Notes: generated by a model not told the origin, from the sequence alone. 64,000 nt of DNA from Lichenicoccus sp964246745 (GCA_964246745.1 CAXTRK010000008.1:42387-106386); one strand, 5' to 3'. Counted from the stretch's first letter, positions 8,323 through 19,039 are shown. Numbers and translations: made by a program.

Positions 8323-8991
8323 ATGCCGGCTGCAGAGTGCGCGGACCTTGCGGCGAGCCTTGATCAGCCGTCGTCGGAGTGCCCGCTCTGCCCACGGCTG
8401 GTTGCCTATCGCGCCGCCAATCGCGCGGCGCATCCGCACTGGTGGAATGCGCCGGTGCCGTCCTGGGGCGAACCTGACGCGGCGCTGCTGATCGTCGGCA
8501 TGGCGCCCGGCGTGAAGGGCGCCAACCGCACCGGCCGGCCGTTCACCGGGGATTTCGCCGGCACCCTGCTCTATGAGACATTGCTCAAGTTCGGCTTCGC
8601 CGCTGGGCGGTATGGCGCTGACCCGGATGACGGCCTGGTGCTGCGCGGCGCCAGGATCGTGAACGCGGTGCGCTGCGTGCCCCCCGCCAACCTGCCGCAG
8701 CCCGCGGAGGTACGGCAATGCAACCGGTTCCTGCGCTCGGAACTACGGGCGAACACCCACGTCCGCGCGGTGCTGGCCCTGGGCGTGCTGGCGCACGGCG
8801 CGGTGCTCGCCGCCTGCGGCATTCCGCTTTCGCGGCTGCGCTTCGCGCATGGCCAAATCGCCAGCCTCCCGGACGGGCGGCTTCTCGCCGACAGCTACCA
8901 CGTGTCGCGCTACAACACGAACACCGGGCGCCTGACCACGGACATGTTCGAGCGTGTGGTCGAAACGCTGCGCACCCGGCTTGACTGTTGA
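8323..8991 (+). CDS. Family 5 (UDGb-type) uracil-DNA glycosylase
   Basis: Removes uracil and related deaminated bases from DNA. The 222-residue protein has an N-terminal Cys pair (CPLCPRLVAYR) that, with later Cys residues, would bind a 4Fe-4S cluster. The active-site loop GMAPGVKGANRTGRPFTGD is the family-5 pattern, which lacks the catalytic Asp/Asn of families 1-4. The C-terminal SYHVSRYNTNTGRLT replaces the HPS loop. The ATG at 8323 was chosen over an upstream frame overlapping the NYN gene. A phzF-like gene starts 1 base after the stop. Confidence 0.9.
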   Translation: MPAAECADLAASLDQPSSECPLCPRLVAYRAANRAAHPHWWNAPVPSWGEPDAALLIVGMAPGVKGANRTGRPFTGDFAGTLLYETLLKFGFAAGRYGADPDDGLVLRGARIVNAVRCVPPANLPQPAEVRQCNRFLRSELRANTHVRAVLALGVLAHGAVLAACGIPLSRLRFAHGQIASLPDGRLLADSYHVSRYNTNTGRLTTDMFERVVETLRTRLDC

Positions 8992-8992
8992 C

Positions 8993-9835
8993 ATGATGGA
9001 ATTGGCTTTCCAGCAGGTTGATGTCTTCACCGCCGAGCCGATGCTTGGCAATCCGGTCGCGGTCGTGGCCGGCGCTGACGGTTTGACGGATGCGCGGATG
9101 GCCGCCTTCGCGCGTTGGACCAACCTGAGCGAAACGGCTTTCCTGCTTCGCGCTCGTCTGGAGGGAGCCGATTACCGGTTGCGCATCTTCACTCCGGCAG
9201 GCGAGATCCCCTTCGCCGGGCATCCGACGCTCGGAAGCTGCCATGCGTGGCTCGCCGCCGGAGGGGCCCCGCGCGGGACGGATGTGATCCAGGAATGTGG
9301 CTCCGGTCTTGTCCGGGTGCGTCGAGACCGGACCCGCCTGGCGTTTGCGGCGCCCCCGCTGCTACGCAGCGGGCCATTGGAGGCCGATCTGCTTTCCCGG
9401 CTCGCGCGAGGTCTCGGCGTGCCTGCCGACAGTGTGGTCGCCTCCCAGTGGGTTGATAACGGACCCGGCTGGGCGGCGGTCCTGCTCGGCTCCCGTGCCG
9501 CCGTGCTTGCCTTGAAGCCGGATCTCGCCGCCTTGGACGACCTTGCTTTCGGGGTGGCCGGACCGTTCGATGCCTCCATCGACGGCACCGACGCGCATTT
9601 CGAGGTACGGGCCTTCGCGCCTCGGCATGGCATCAAGGAGGATCCGGTCACCGGCAGCCTGAATGCCGGCTTGGCGCCGTGGCTGATCCGCGCTGGTCGA
9701 GCGCCAACTTCCTATACCGCGAGCCAGGGAACCGTGCTGGGGCGTGTCGGGCGCGTGTTTCTGGACCAGCTCGGCGAGACCCTGTGGATTGGCGGCGACA
9801 GCGTGACCTGTATCACGGGAACAGTGACGCTTTGA
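8993..9835 (+). CDS. PhzF family isomerase/epimerase-like protein
   Basis: A 280-residue member of the PhzF/diaminopimelate-epimerase fold. The first half has QQVDVFTAEPMLGNPVAVV, ETAFLL and IFTPAGEIPFAGHPTLGSCHAWL; the second half has IKEDPVTGSLNAGLAPWL, which forms the paired catalytic pocket. Most homologues are of unknown substrate, and the phenazine enzyme PhzF is only one member. Two consecutive ATGs (8993 and 8996) are available. It follows the glycosylase gene directly and is the last gene of the NYN-UDG-PhzF run. No other phenazine genes are present, so phenazine synthesis is not implied. Confidence 0.9.
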   Translation: MMELAFQQVDVFTAEPMLGNPVAVVAGADGLTDARMAAFARWTNLSETAFLLRARLEGADYRLRIFTPAGEIPFAGHPTLGSCHAWLAAGGAPRGTDVIQECGSGLVRVRRDRTRLAFAAPPLLRSGPLEADLLSRLARGLGVPADSVVASQWVDNGPGWAAVLLGSRAAVLALKPDLAALDDLAFGVAGPFDASIDGTDAHFEVRAFAPRHGIKEDPVTGSLNAGLAPWLIRAGRAPTSYTASQGTVLGRVGRVFLDQLGETLWIGGDSVTCITGTVTL

Positions 9836-10160
9836 TAAATCCGAATAAACGATGACACATCCAGAAAGCAAGATTGAAGCGCCGTCCATCGATCCGCTTC
9901 GCGGCTCGACCCCGTCAAAGGCGCAGCCTTTGAAATCCATTACTTATTAACGGATTTTGAAGATTCACTCTCAACACAGATTGGTAGCTTGGCCGGCGTG
10001 TCATCTCGTCAACTCCGGCTGGCATCACGTCGCGCTTTCGTCCAGGCGATCATCGACCGCAATGAGTTTCAGTCGAGACCGAGAGGGCCTTCAAATCTCG
10101 CAATGATGGCGCGCTGGAAACATGATAAACTGAGACGGTCGCCCACCGCAGACTCGCGGT
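9836..10160. other. Non-coding gap with one hairpin
   Basis: About 325 bases between the convergent ends of the phzF-like gene and the branched-chain aminotransferase gene. No convincing gene is present. A hairpin lies at 9915-9933 (TCAAAGGC, 3-base loop, GCCTTTGA), 80 bases after the phzF-like stop; it lacks a T-tract. The stretch around 9935-9970 is clearly AT-richer than its surroundings. Open frames here have no recognisable protein character. Confidence 0.5.
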
Positions 10161-11231
10161 TCAGCCAACCAGGCTCATCCAGCCATGCGGATCGTTGGTT
10201 TCGCCATACTGGATCGCCGCGATCGACTCGTAGAGTCGTTTTGTCAGCGCACCCGTCTCGCCGCGATTGATGACCATGCGGTGGTCGCGGTAGCCAAGTT
10301 CGCCGACCGGTGAAATCACGACCGCCGTGCCGGTGCCCCACATCTCCTTCAGAGTGCCGTCCTGGTGTGCCGAGATGACCTCGTGGATGGAAACGGCGCG
10401 CTCCTCGACGGGCACGTGCCAATCCCGCAGCAACTGCAGGACCGACTGCCGCGTGATCCCGTCCAGGATCGTCCCCCCGGTGAGCGGCGGGGTGACGACG
10501 GTGTCGCCAAGCCGCAGCATGATGTTCATGGAGCCGACCTCATCGAGGTATTCGCGGTCACGGCCGTTCAGCCAGAGCACCTGCGCGTAGCCGCCTCGCT
10601 CGGCCTCGCGTCCCGCATACAGGCTGGCCGCGTAGTTGGCCGCCGTCTTCGCGGCGCCAAGTCCGCCCGGCACGGCGCGGACATATTGGTCGGTCGCGAG
10701 GATCCGCACCGGGTTCAGCCCCTCCCGGTAGTAGGGGCCGACCGGGCTGAGAATGACGTAGTAGAGGTAGCTGCGCGATGGACGAACGCCGAGAAAGGTT
10801 TCGGTCGCGATCACGGTCGGACGGATATACACTGCTGTCCCACGCTTCGACGGAACCCAGCCGGCGTCGATGCCGACCAGCGCCTTGAAGGAGTCCTGCA
10901 CCAGGCCCGGGTCGAGTTGCGGGATGCAGAGCTGCTCGCACGAGCGGTTCAAGCGGGCCGCGTGCTTGTCGCCGCGGAAGATGCGGACCAGCCCGTCCTG
11001 GCCGCGAAACGCCTTCAGCCCATCGAATACCGCCTGCGCGTAATGCAGCACGCAACAGGCCGGATCCAGCATGAATGGCGCATAGGGCACGATCCGGCCG
11101 CCATGCCAGCCGCCGCCCTCCTCATACTCCATCATGAACATGTGGTCGGTGAACACCTGGCCGAAGCGAAGCGCATCGTCGGGAGCATGCGGTTTCGGGT
11201 GCTCGTTGCGGGTCACTGGGAAATTCATCAT
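10161..11231 (-). CDS. ilvE: Branched-chain amino acid aminotransferase
   Basis: PLP enzyme for the final step of Leu, Ile and Val synthesis, or the first step of their breakdown. The protein has 356 residues and belongs to the long type also seen in eukaryotes (BCAT2-like). The PLP lysine is in LGAAKTAANYAASL. The substrate and cofactor loops include GRDREYLDEVGSMNIM and LTGGTILDGITRQSVLQL. The gene starts 4 bases after the stop of the oligopeptide ABC ATPase on the same strand, so it may be read as the last gene of that transporter operon. That would link peptide uptake to amino-acid metabolism. Confidence 0.94.
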   Translation of the reverse strand: MMNFPVTRNEHPKPHAPDDALRFGQVFTDHMFMMEYEEGGGWHGGRIVPYAPFMLDPACCVLHYAQAVFDGLKAFRGQDGLVRIFRGDKHAARLNRSCEQLCIPQLDPGLVQDSFKALVGIDAGWVPSKRGTAVYIRPTVIATETFLGVRPSRSYLYYVILSPVGPYYREGLNPVRILATDQYVRAVPGGLGAAKTAANYAASLYAGREAERGGYAQVLWLNGRDREYLDEVGSMNIMLRLGDTVVTPPLTGGTILDGITRQSVLQLLRDWHVPVEERAVSIHEVISAHQDGTLKEMWGTGTAVVISPVGELGYRDHRMVINRGETGALTKRLYESIAAIQYGETNDPHGWMSLVG

Positions 11232-11235
11232 CGAT

Positions 11236-12230
<995 letters not shown>

Positions 12231-12234
<4 letters not shown>

Positions 12235-13196
12235 GGCGCGAGCACGCAGGCGATGTCCTGCGAGCCGCGCGCGCGCAGCCGAGGCCGCACCTCGCATGCG
12301 TCGGGCGCGGGGGCGCAGCGCGGCTGGACCGGGCAGCCGGGGGCGCGCGGCGCGGGGTTGGGCGGCTGGCCCGCGATCTGCGGCAGCCGCTGCGGGCGGG
12401 GGCCGCGCAGCGGCGGGATCGAGGCCAGCAACGCCACGGTATAGGGATGGCCGGGATGGGCGAACAGCGCCTCGGTCGGGCCGCGCTCGGCGACGTTGCC
12501 CGCATAGAGCACCAAGGTGCGGTCGCAGGTCTCGGCGATCACACCCATGTCGTGCGTGATCAGCAGGATCGACGAGCCGAAGTCGCGCTTGAGGGTACGC
12601 AGCAACTCCAGGATTTGCGCCTGCACGGTGACGTCGAGCGCGGTGGTCGGTTCGTCGGCGATCAGCAGCGATGGATTGCACGACAGCGCCATGGCGATCA
12701 TCGCGCGCTGACGCAGCCCGCCGGAGAGCTGGTGCGGATAGCGCTCCGCGGCGCGGGCGGGGTCGGGCACGCCCATGGCGTCCAGCAGGTCGAGCGTGCG
12801 GGCGCGGGCGCGGGTGCTGCTCAGCTTCTCGTGCGCGCGTATCTGCTCGTCGATCTGCCAGCCGATGGTCAGCACCGGCGTGAGCGCGGTCATCGGGTCC
12901 TGGAAGATCATCGCGATCTCGCGGCCGCGCAGGCGGTTCAAGGCGCGGCGCGGCAGCCCGATCAGCTCTCGGCCCTTGTAGCGCACCGAGCCGGTGATGC
13001 GCGCGCCCTTGGCGTCGATCAGGCCCATGATGGCGAGCGCGGTCATGCTCTTGCCGGAGCCGGATTCGCCGACGATGCCGAGGATCTCGCGCTCCGCCAC
13101 TGAAAAGCTGAGGTTCTCGACAATGCGGACGAGGCGTCCGCGCGCACTCGGCAGCGCCACCGTGAGATCGTCGATTGCCAGCAGGCTATCGTGCAT
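12231..13196 (-). CDS. Peptide/nickel-type ABC transporter ATPase (DppD/OppD-like)
   Basis: A 321-residue ATPase. Walker A is GESGSGKSM, the signature is LSGGLRQR and Walker B is LLIADEPTTALD. The C-terminal extension (CPVQPRCAPAPDACEVR) has the Cys pattern of the family. The ATG at 13196 overlaps the end of the permease gene by 11 bases, and its own stop overlaps the next ATPase as ATGA. With the DppF-like subunit it powers import through the DppB/DppC-like permeases. Substrate cannot be read from the ATPase. Confidence 0.93.
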
Positions 13197-14241
13197 CGCG
13201 CACGCGGGGATCGAGCAGGACATAGACAATATCGACCACCGCGTTGGCCAACACGACGAACACGGCGGAATACATCACCGTCGCCATGATCAGCGGCAGA
13301 TCAAGATTGGACAGCGCCTGATAGGTCAGCCGGCCGACGCCTGAGAGGCCGAACACCACCTCGGTGAGCAGCGCGCCGCCGCCGACGAGCTGGGCGAAAT
13401 CAAGCCCGAACAAGGAAACGAAGGTGACCAGCGAGGTGCGCAGCCCGTGCCGGAACAGCACGCGGCTGGCGGACAGCCCCTTGGCCTGGGCAGTACGCAT
13501 GAAATCCTCGTTGTAGGAGGCAACCAGGTCGGCGCGCAGCACGCGTCCGTAGATGCCGATGAACAGCACCGCCAGCGTGAACCACGGGATCACCAATGCG
13601 CGGAACCAGGCGAGGGGATCTTGCGCGAGCGGCACGTAGCCGAGGCCGGGCACCCAGGAGAACAGCCAGGTGTCGTGCAGACGGCTTTGCGTGAACAGGT
13701 TGATCACCTCGCCCAGCCAGAACACCGGCATGGAGATGCCGATCAGGCCCAGGATCATCAGGCCGCGATCGATCCAGGTGCCGCGCATGGCCGTGGCCAG
13801 CGTGCCCATGCCGATCGAGGCCAGCACCCAGATCACCGCGGCGCCGCCCACCAGGGAGAGCGTCACCGGGGCTGCGTGAACCACCTCAGGGACGACCTTT
13901 TCGCCATGATCGACGAAGGAGGTGAGATCGCGGGTGATGAACAGCTTCTCCATCATCCGCAGGTATTGCACTGGCAGCGGCCGGTCGAAGCCATACTGGT
14001 GCCGCACGAAGGCGAGCGTCGCCGGCGAGGCGTTGCGCCCGGCGATGCGCGCGCTGGGATCGGCGCCGGGGGTCGCGAAGAATACCACGAACACCAGCAC
14101 GCTGATGCCGAACAGCACGAGGATGGTCTGGCCGAGCCTGCGCGCGACGGTACTGACCATGGGCCTTATTCGCTCGACAAAGGAGTGACCAGAGGGCGCG
14201 CCGACAGATGCGACGTCAAGCGAGGTCGCCATTCCGGTCAC
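13186..14241 (-). CDS. Peptide/nickel-type ABC transporter permease (DppB-like)
   Basis: A 351-residue inner-membrane permease with about six hydrophobic helices. The first is LGQTILVLFGISVLVFVVFF, followed by ATPGADP, the classic start of DppB/NikB proteins. The coupling loop is near YNEDFMRTAQAKGLSASRVLFRHGL. The last helix is IMATVMYSAVFVVLANAVVDIVYVLLDPRVR. The start is uncertain: 14241 gives a hydrophilic leader, while the ATG at 14160 (MVSTVARRLG) fits the family better. Its partner permease lies across the TonB-receptor/aminotransferase pair at 18-19 kb. Confidence 0.92.
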   Translation of the reverse strand: MTGMATSLDVASVGAPSGHSFVERIRPMVSTVARRLGQTILVLFGISVLVFVVFFATPGADPSARIAGRNASPATLAFVRHQYGFDRPLPVQYLRMMEKLFITRDLTSFVDHGEKVVPEVVHAAPVTLSLVGGAAVIWVLASIGMGTLATAMRGTWIDRGLMILGLIGISMPVFWLGEVINLFTQSRLHDTWLFSWVPGLGYVPLAQDPLAWFRALVIPWFTLAVLFIGIYGRVLRADLVASYNEDFMRTAQAKGLSASRVLFRHGLRTSLVTFVSLFGLDFAQLVGGGALLTEVVFGLSGVGRLTYQALSNLDLPLIMATVMYSAVFVVLANAVVDIVYVLLDPRVRDAR

Positions 14242-14469
14242 CCTTCGTCATACGCACAACGCGGCGTCAGGCGCACGGCGCGTGTCGTTTGCCCATGTGC
14301 GGCAGCCTGCCACGACTGATCACGCGCGCCAACCTGCCAGCGCCGCGCTCGATTGCGAACCGACTGCCTAATTAACGATTACATACAGTGTTATACGCGA
14401 AATGCGGTTGCCGCGCGTGAGATATCATGCGACATCGATGGCGCAACAACAGGTCGGAGGCGCCGGGAC
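14242..14469. promoter_or_regulatory. Divergent promoter region between permease and TonB receptor
   Basis: 228 bases separate the divergent starts of the DppB-like permease and the TonB-dependent receptor. Most is GC-rich, but 14368-14402 is sharply AT-richer (including TAATTAACGATTACATACAG), the natural place for a promoter of the receptor gene. No clear Fur or other known box is seen. A shared regulator of both transcripts is an inference. Confidence 0.35.
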
Positions 14470-16890
14470 ATGCGAGCACCTACCCTTCGGGGTCGCGCGA
14501 CGATCAACGTGGTCGGGCTCTTGGTCCTGGCGCCCGTGGCCCATGCTCAATCGGCCGACCCGTCAGCGGCCGCCGGAGCCGATAGCACTCCACCGTCGGC
14601 ATCTGCGTCGGGAGCCGGCGAGAGCGTCATCGTCACCGGGACACGCGAGCCGCGAGTGAAGGCGCGAGACAGCCTGTCGCCGATTGACGTCGTGACCTCG
14701 CACGACATTGCCAACACGGGCCAGACCAACGTGACTCAGGCGCTGGTGCAGATCCTGCCGTCGGTTACCACTCCCGCTGTCGGCATTTTTGATGGAGCGC
14801 CGACCGATTTCGTCAGCCTGCGCGGACTAAACCCGAACCAGACGCTGGTGCTGGTGGATGGCAAACGGCGACATAACTCGTCCTTTATCTACATCGACGG
14901 CTTCGCAGACGGCGCCATACCGGTCGACCTGGACCTGATCCCGTCGTCGCTGATCGACCATGTGGAGGTGCTGCGCGATGGAGCAGCGGCGCAATACGGC
15001 TCAGACGCCATCGCCGGCGTGGTCAACATCGTTCTGAAATCAACCGACCGGGGCGGCGCCGCGTCGAGCGAGATCGGCCAGACCGAGGCTGGCGACGGCT
15101 TCGTCGTGCAGGCAGGAGGCGAGAAGTCGGGAAAGCTTGGGCCAAATGGCTTCCTTGATCTCAGCATCGACTATCGCCATCAGGACCACACGGTCCGCAA
15201 CGACGACGATGACCGTACTGGCACGGAAGTCACCAAAATCCTGGGCGATCCGGAAACCACTCGTTACGTTCTCGGCGCTAACGCCGGCATCGACTTGGCG
15301 TCGGGCGTGCAGCTCTACAGCACCGACAGCTATGCCTACCGCTTTACCGACGTGAACCAGGTCTATCGCCTGCCGAGCGAGCTGCCGCAGCTCTACCGCG
15401 GGGGCTTTACGCCGCACCAGACCACGTTCGAGAACGATTTTTCCACGGCCCTCGGCCTTAAAGGCGACGATCTGCTGGGCTGGAGCTGGGATCTCAGTTC
15501 CACCTACGGTGGCGACTTCCTCGACGACAATCTGCGTAACAGCGCCAACCTCGGGCTCTACCAGGCGACCGGCTTCACGCCGACCGGCGTCCATCTGGCG
15601 AACTTCTCCAGCACGCAACTCACAGACGATCTCGATCTTCGCCGCAGCCTTTATCCGGATTTCTGGTCGTCGCCGATCACGCTCGCCAGCGGCATCGAGC
15701 ATCGCTTCGAGACCTATGGCACCGGCGTCGGCAGCCCGGCCTCATACCTGTATGGCGGCAGCCAGGCGCAAGCGGGGCTGCTGCCGAGCGATGCGGGGCC
15801 ACATTCACGGGTGGTGTACAGCGCCTATGGCGACATCGCGACGCATCTGACGCGGGATTGGCAGTTCGACGTGGCCGGGCGCTTCGAGCACTATACGGAT
15901 TTCGGTGACACGTATAACGGCAAGGTCTCGACGCGCTACGACGTCTCGCCGACGGTGGCGCTGCGCGGGACTTTGAGCAGCGGCACGCGCGCGCCTAGCC
16001 TCGCCAACGAATACTATAGCGCGCTCGCGGTCGGACCCGACAGCGCCAGCGGCACGCTGGCCGCTAATTCCGCCGCCGCCCAGTTCCTGGGCGCAGCGCC
16101 GCTGAAACCGGAACGGTCCACGAGTCTGACCGCCGGCGTGGTGCTCAATCCGGCCAACCGCCTGCACGTCACCATCGACGGCTACCAGATCGACATCCGT
16201 GACCGCATCGTCAGTGGTCCCGGCGAGGCCGGCAATCCCGCGATCGAGGCGCTGCGCATCCAGGGCATCGGGGTGTCGCCCGAGCTGCAGCCCGAGGACG
16301 TCTCAGCCTCATTCTTCGCCAACGCCGCCAGTACCCGCACCCGCGGCGCTGACGTGACACTCGCCTACACGACGCCGCTCGGCCGCTGGCGCGCAGTGGC
16401 ATTGGGCACGATCGATTGGGATGCGTCGCTAAACGTGAACTATTCCCGCATCACCCATGCCAACAGCCTGGCCGATGGCTCGGCCGACCTGACTGCACAG
16501 AACATCTCCTATCTGACGACCAGCACGCCCAAGAACCGCATCATTGTCGGCGGCCGCTGGCATGAGGAGCGCTGGGACCTGGTGCTGCACGAGCAGCGTT
16601 TCGGCGAGACGATCGACGAAATCACCTACTTCGAGGGACCAAACGCCTATTCGACCACTGACTTCTTCCGCTTCTACAATCGGCCGCGCTGGATTACCAA
16701 TGTCGAGTTGGGCTACCGGCCGCTCCCGCTCCTTCGCGTGGCCGTTGGTGCGAACAACCTGTTCGACAACTATCCCACCCGTATTCCAGCGCAGAACGGC
16801 TACTACGGCTCGGAGCCCTACGATAGCGACGCGAGCCAGGTCGGCATTGATGGCGGCTTCTACTACGCCCGCCTCAGCTATGACTTCTGA
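14470..16890 (+). CDS. TonB-dependent outer-membrane receptor
   Basis: An 806-residue receptor. The signal peptide includes INVVGLLVLAPVAHAQ. After a Ser/Ala-rich linker comes a TonB-box-like stretch (ESVIVTGTREPR). The plug domain has TNVTQALVQILPSV, LNPNQTLVLVDGKRRH and IDHVEVLRDGAAAQYGSDAIAGVVNIV. A long beta-barrel follows, ending in aromatic residues (YYARLSYDF). Such receptors use TonB/ExbB energy to take up siderophores, metal complexes, cobalamin, sugars or peptides. The aminotransferase gene starts 21 bases later. Genes for a peptide-type ABC importer flank the pair on both sides, suggesting the receptor feeds that importer. The ligand is unknown. Confidence 0.92.
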   Translation: MRAPTLRGRATINVVGLLVLAPVAHAQSADPSAAAGADSTPPSASASGAGESVIVTGTREPRVKARDSLSPIDVVTSHDIANTGQTNVTQALVQILPSVTTPAVGIFDGAPTDFVSLRGLNPNQTLVLVDGKRRHNSSFIYIDGFADGAIPVDLDLIPSSLIDHVEVLRDGAAAQYGSDAIAGVVNIVLKSTDRGGAASSEIGQTEAGDGFVVQAGGEKSGKLGPNGFLDLSIDYRHQDHTVRNDDDDRTGTEVTKILGDPETTRYVLGANAGIDLASGVQLYSTDSYAYRFTDVNQVYRLPSELPQLYRGGFTPHQTTFENDFSTALGLKGDDLLGWSWDLSSTYGGDFLDDNLRNSANLGLYQATGFTPTGVHLANFSSTQLTDDLDLRRSLYPDFWSSPITLASGIEHRFETYGTGVGSPASYLYGGSQAQAGLLPSDAGPHSRVVYSAYGDIATHLTRDWQFDVAGRFEHYTDFGDTYNGKVSTRYDVSPTVALRGTLSSGTRAPSLANEYYSALAVGPDSASGTLAANSAAAQFLGAAPLKPERSTSLTAGVVLNPANRLHVTIDGYQIDIRDRIVSGPGEAGNPAIEALRIQGIGVSPELQPEDVSASFFANAASTRTRGADVTLAYTTPLGRWRAVALGTIDWDASLNVNYSRITHANSLADGSADLTAQNISYLTTSTPKNRIIVGGRWHEERWDLVLHEQRFGETIDEITYFEGPNAYSTTDFFRFYNRPRWITNVELGYRPLPLLRVAVGANNLFDNYPTRIPAQNGYYGSEPYDSDASQVGIDGGFYYARLSYDF

Positions 16891-16911
16891 GCCGGGGGCA
16901 GAGGCCCGACC

Positions 16912-18021
16912 ATGACCATTCTCTCCCGACGCCACATGATCGAAGCGGGCGCCCTGGTCGGCCTCGCGGCCCTGCGTCCCGCCGCCGCGGCGACGGGCGG
17001 ACCGCCGCCGGCGCGGCTGTTGCTGAACGAGAACCCGTTCGGACCCGCACCCAGCGTGCGGCGCGCGCTTGAGGCGGCGACGGGTCAGGTCAATCGCTAC
17101 GGGGACGAGGATGCCGCAAATCAATTGGTGGCGCGGATCGTGGCCCTGGAGGGCATCGACGCCTCGCAGATCGTGATGGGCGAGATCCTGGAGGTGCTCG
17201 GGCTGTTTCTCGCGGCGCAGCGGCCGGTCGGCGGCCGCTTTGTCTATTCGGTGCCTGGCTACACGGCGCTGGTGGACGCCGCACGGCCGCTCGGCGGCGA
17301 ACCGGTCGGCGTGCCGCTCGACGCTGGGCTGGGTAACGACCTGGGCGCGCTCGACCGCGCAACGCAGTCCGGTGCAAAGGCGCTCTATCTGATCAATCCA
17401 CACAATCCGAGCGGCACAGTCAGCGGCCGTGTTGCCTTCGACGCCTTCCTGACGCAGGTCTCGCGGCGCGTCCTGGTCGTGGTGGACGAGGCCTATCTCG
17501 AATATGATGATATGGCGCTGAGTGCGGCGCGCCTCACTCGCGACGGTCACAACGTCGCGGTGTTCCGCACACTGGACAAGATCTATGGCCTGGCGGGACT
17601 TCCGGTCGGCTACCTGCTGGCGCCGCGCCCGATTGCCGCCGCGCTGCGGGCGGCGGGATTGGGCGACCCGCATGAACTTGGCCGCCTGCAGATCGCCGCC
17701 GCCGCCGCGGCGCTGGCGGACCAGGGCTGGTTGCGGCACGTACGCGCGCGCACCGCTGCCGGACGCGCGCGACTCACCGCCGCATTAGACCAGCTTGGCC
17801 TCAAGCATAGCGGCTCGGTCGCGAATTTCGTGTTCTTCCAAAGTCCAGTCCAAGCCAGCCGGCTGCGGCAGGACCTTCGGCAACGGGGCATCCTGGTGGC
17901 ACGATCGTTCCCGCCGCTGGATCAGTGGGTCCGTATCAGCATCGGCACCGAGGACGAGGTTACCCGTACGATCCGTGCCTTGCGCGACAGCTTGGCAGCG
18001 CACCGGTACGAAGCCCGCTGA
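16912..18021 (+). CDS. HisC-like PLP aminotransferase with Tat-like leader
   Basis: A 369-residue class I/II aminotransferase most like histidinol-phosphate aminotransferase. The N-terminus reads SRRHMIEAGALVGLAAL followed by Ala-rich sequence, resembling a twin-arginine export signal, so the enzyme may act in the periplasm. Catalytic features are kept: LLNENPFGP, LINPHNPSGT, VVDEAYLEY and the PLP lysine in TLDKIYGLAGLPVGY (Lys223). It follows the TonB receptor by 21 bases on the same strand and converges on the DppC-like permease (26 bases). A role in histidine synthesis is unlikely given the context. Processing or salvage of the imported ligand is an inference. Confidence 0.85.
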   Translation: MTILSRRHMIEAGALVGLAALRPAAAATGGPPPARLLLNENPFGPAPSVRRALEAATGQVNRYGDEDAANQLVARIVALEGIDASQIVMGEILEVLGLFLAAQRPVGGRFVYSVPGYTALVDAARPLGGEPVGVPLDAGLGNDLGALDRATQSGAKALYLINPHNPSGTVSGRVAFDAFLTQVSRRVLVVVDEAYLEYDDMALSAARLTRDGHNVAVFRTLDKIYGLAGLPVGYLLAPRPIAAALRAAGLGDPHELGRLQIAAAAAALADQGWLRHVRARTAAGRARLTAALDQLGLKHSGSVANFVFFQSPVQASRLRQDLRQRGILVARSFPPLDQWVRISIGTEDEVTRTIRALRDSLAAHRYEAR

Positions 18022-18046
18022 AGGCGGCCGAGTTGACAACGCACGA

Positions 18047-19039
18047 TCATTCACGCCGCCGGCTTGCGTCGCGCACGTCGAGCGCGTCGCGCAGCCCGTC
18101 GCCGAGGATGTTGAGTGCCAGCACGGTCAGCACGATGGCAAGCCCGGGTGCCACGGCGACCATCGGGCGGGTGTAGATCAGCCCCTCGCCGTCCTCGATG
18201 ATGGTGCCCCAGCTTGCCGCCGGCGCCTGCACGCCGATGGACAGGAACGACAGCGCCGACTCGGTCAGCATCGACAGCGCCATCAGCAGTGGCGCCAGCA
18301 CGATGAGGGTTCCAGAGACGTTGGGCAGGATGTCGCGCAGCAGGATGCGGCTCGGCGGGACACCGATGCCGCGCGCGGCCAGGACGAACTCGCTGTGCCG
18401 CAGCGACAGCACCTGTCCGCGGATCGGACGCGCCGCGTACGGCACATAGACCAGCGCGATGATGCAGATCGGCAAGGCCAGGTTGTCCGACGCGATGGTG
18501 ATGGGTCCGAAATGCAGCCCCTGGCTGATGGTGACGATGGAAAGCGAGATCGCGAACAGATAGACCGGCACTGCCCACATGATGTCCATCAGCCGCGACA
18601 GCGCCGCATCGACGATGCCGCCGAAAAATCCCGCGACGATGCCCACTGCGGCGGCCATGATGACGCAGAGCGCGGTGGCCGCGGCACTGATCAGCAGCGA
18701 GTTGCGTCCGCCATAGAGCAGCCGCGCCGCCACGTCGCGGCCCTGGCTGTCGGAGCCGAGCAGGTAGGCGGATGGATGCCAGGTCGGGCCGATCGGGGTG
18801 AGGCCGAGATGCAGCGGATTATCGTCCGGCTGCATCACCGTCCTGTCGTGCCCCTGGAGCGTAAAGGTCACGGCGACGTTGGACTCGAACGGATCGGTAT
18901 GGGCCACGGCGTTCGCATAAAGCGGGGCGGCGAGACAGGCCAGGACGATGAGAACGAGACCGGCGAGGGCTGCCATTGCGCCGCGGTCGCGGACGAGCGC
19001 GCGGCCGGCGGTGATCCATGGACCGTTGCGTACAATCAA
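18047..19039 (-). CDS. Peptide/nickel-type ABC transporter permease (DppC-like)
   Basis: A 330-residue permease. The first helix is MAALAGLVLIVLACLAAPLYA. A periplasmic loop contains LLGSDSQGRDVAARLLYGGRNSL, the hallmark of DppC/NikC proteins. The coupling loop is near HSEFVLAARGIGVPPSRILLRDILPN. The end is LALNILGDGLRDALDVR. The most plausible start is TTG at 19039, which overlaps the binding-protein stop as TTGA; starting at the internal ATG (MAALAG) would remove the usual cytoplasmic lead-in. It pairs with the DppB-like permease beyond the inserted receptor/aminotransferase genes. Confidence 0.9.
   Translation of the reverse strand: MIVRNGPWITAGRALVRDRGAMAALAGLVLIVLACLAAPLYANAVAHTDPFESNVAVTFTLQGHDRTVMQPDDNPLHLGLTPIGPTWHPSAYLLGSDSQGRDVAARLLYGGRNSLLISAAATALCVIMAAAVGIVAGFFGGIVDAALSRLMDIMWAVPVYLFAISLSIVTISQGLHFGPITIASDNLALPICIIALVYVPYAARPIRGQVLSLRHSEFVLAARGIGVPPSRILLRDILPNVSGTLIVLAPLLMALSMLTESALSFLSIGVQAPAASWGTIIEDGEGLIYTRPMVAVAPGLAIVLTVLALNILGDGLRDALDVRDASRRRE

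Noticed and set aside
8993..9835. Phenazine biosynthesis from the PhzF-like gene
   Set aside because: No other phz genes are present and the family is broad; kept as PhzF-like only.
9989..10270. Possible small gene in the gap before ilvE
   Set aside because: The 93-residue frame runs into the antisense strand of ilvE, has no recognisable motif and no convincing ribosome site.
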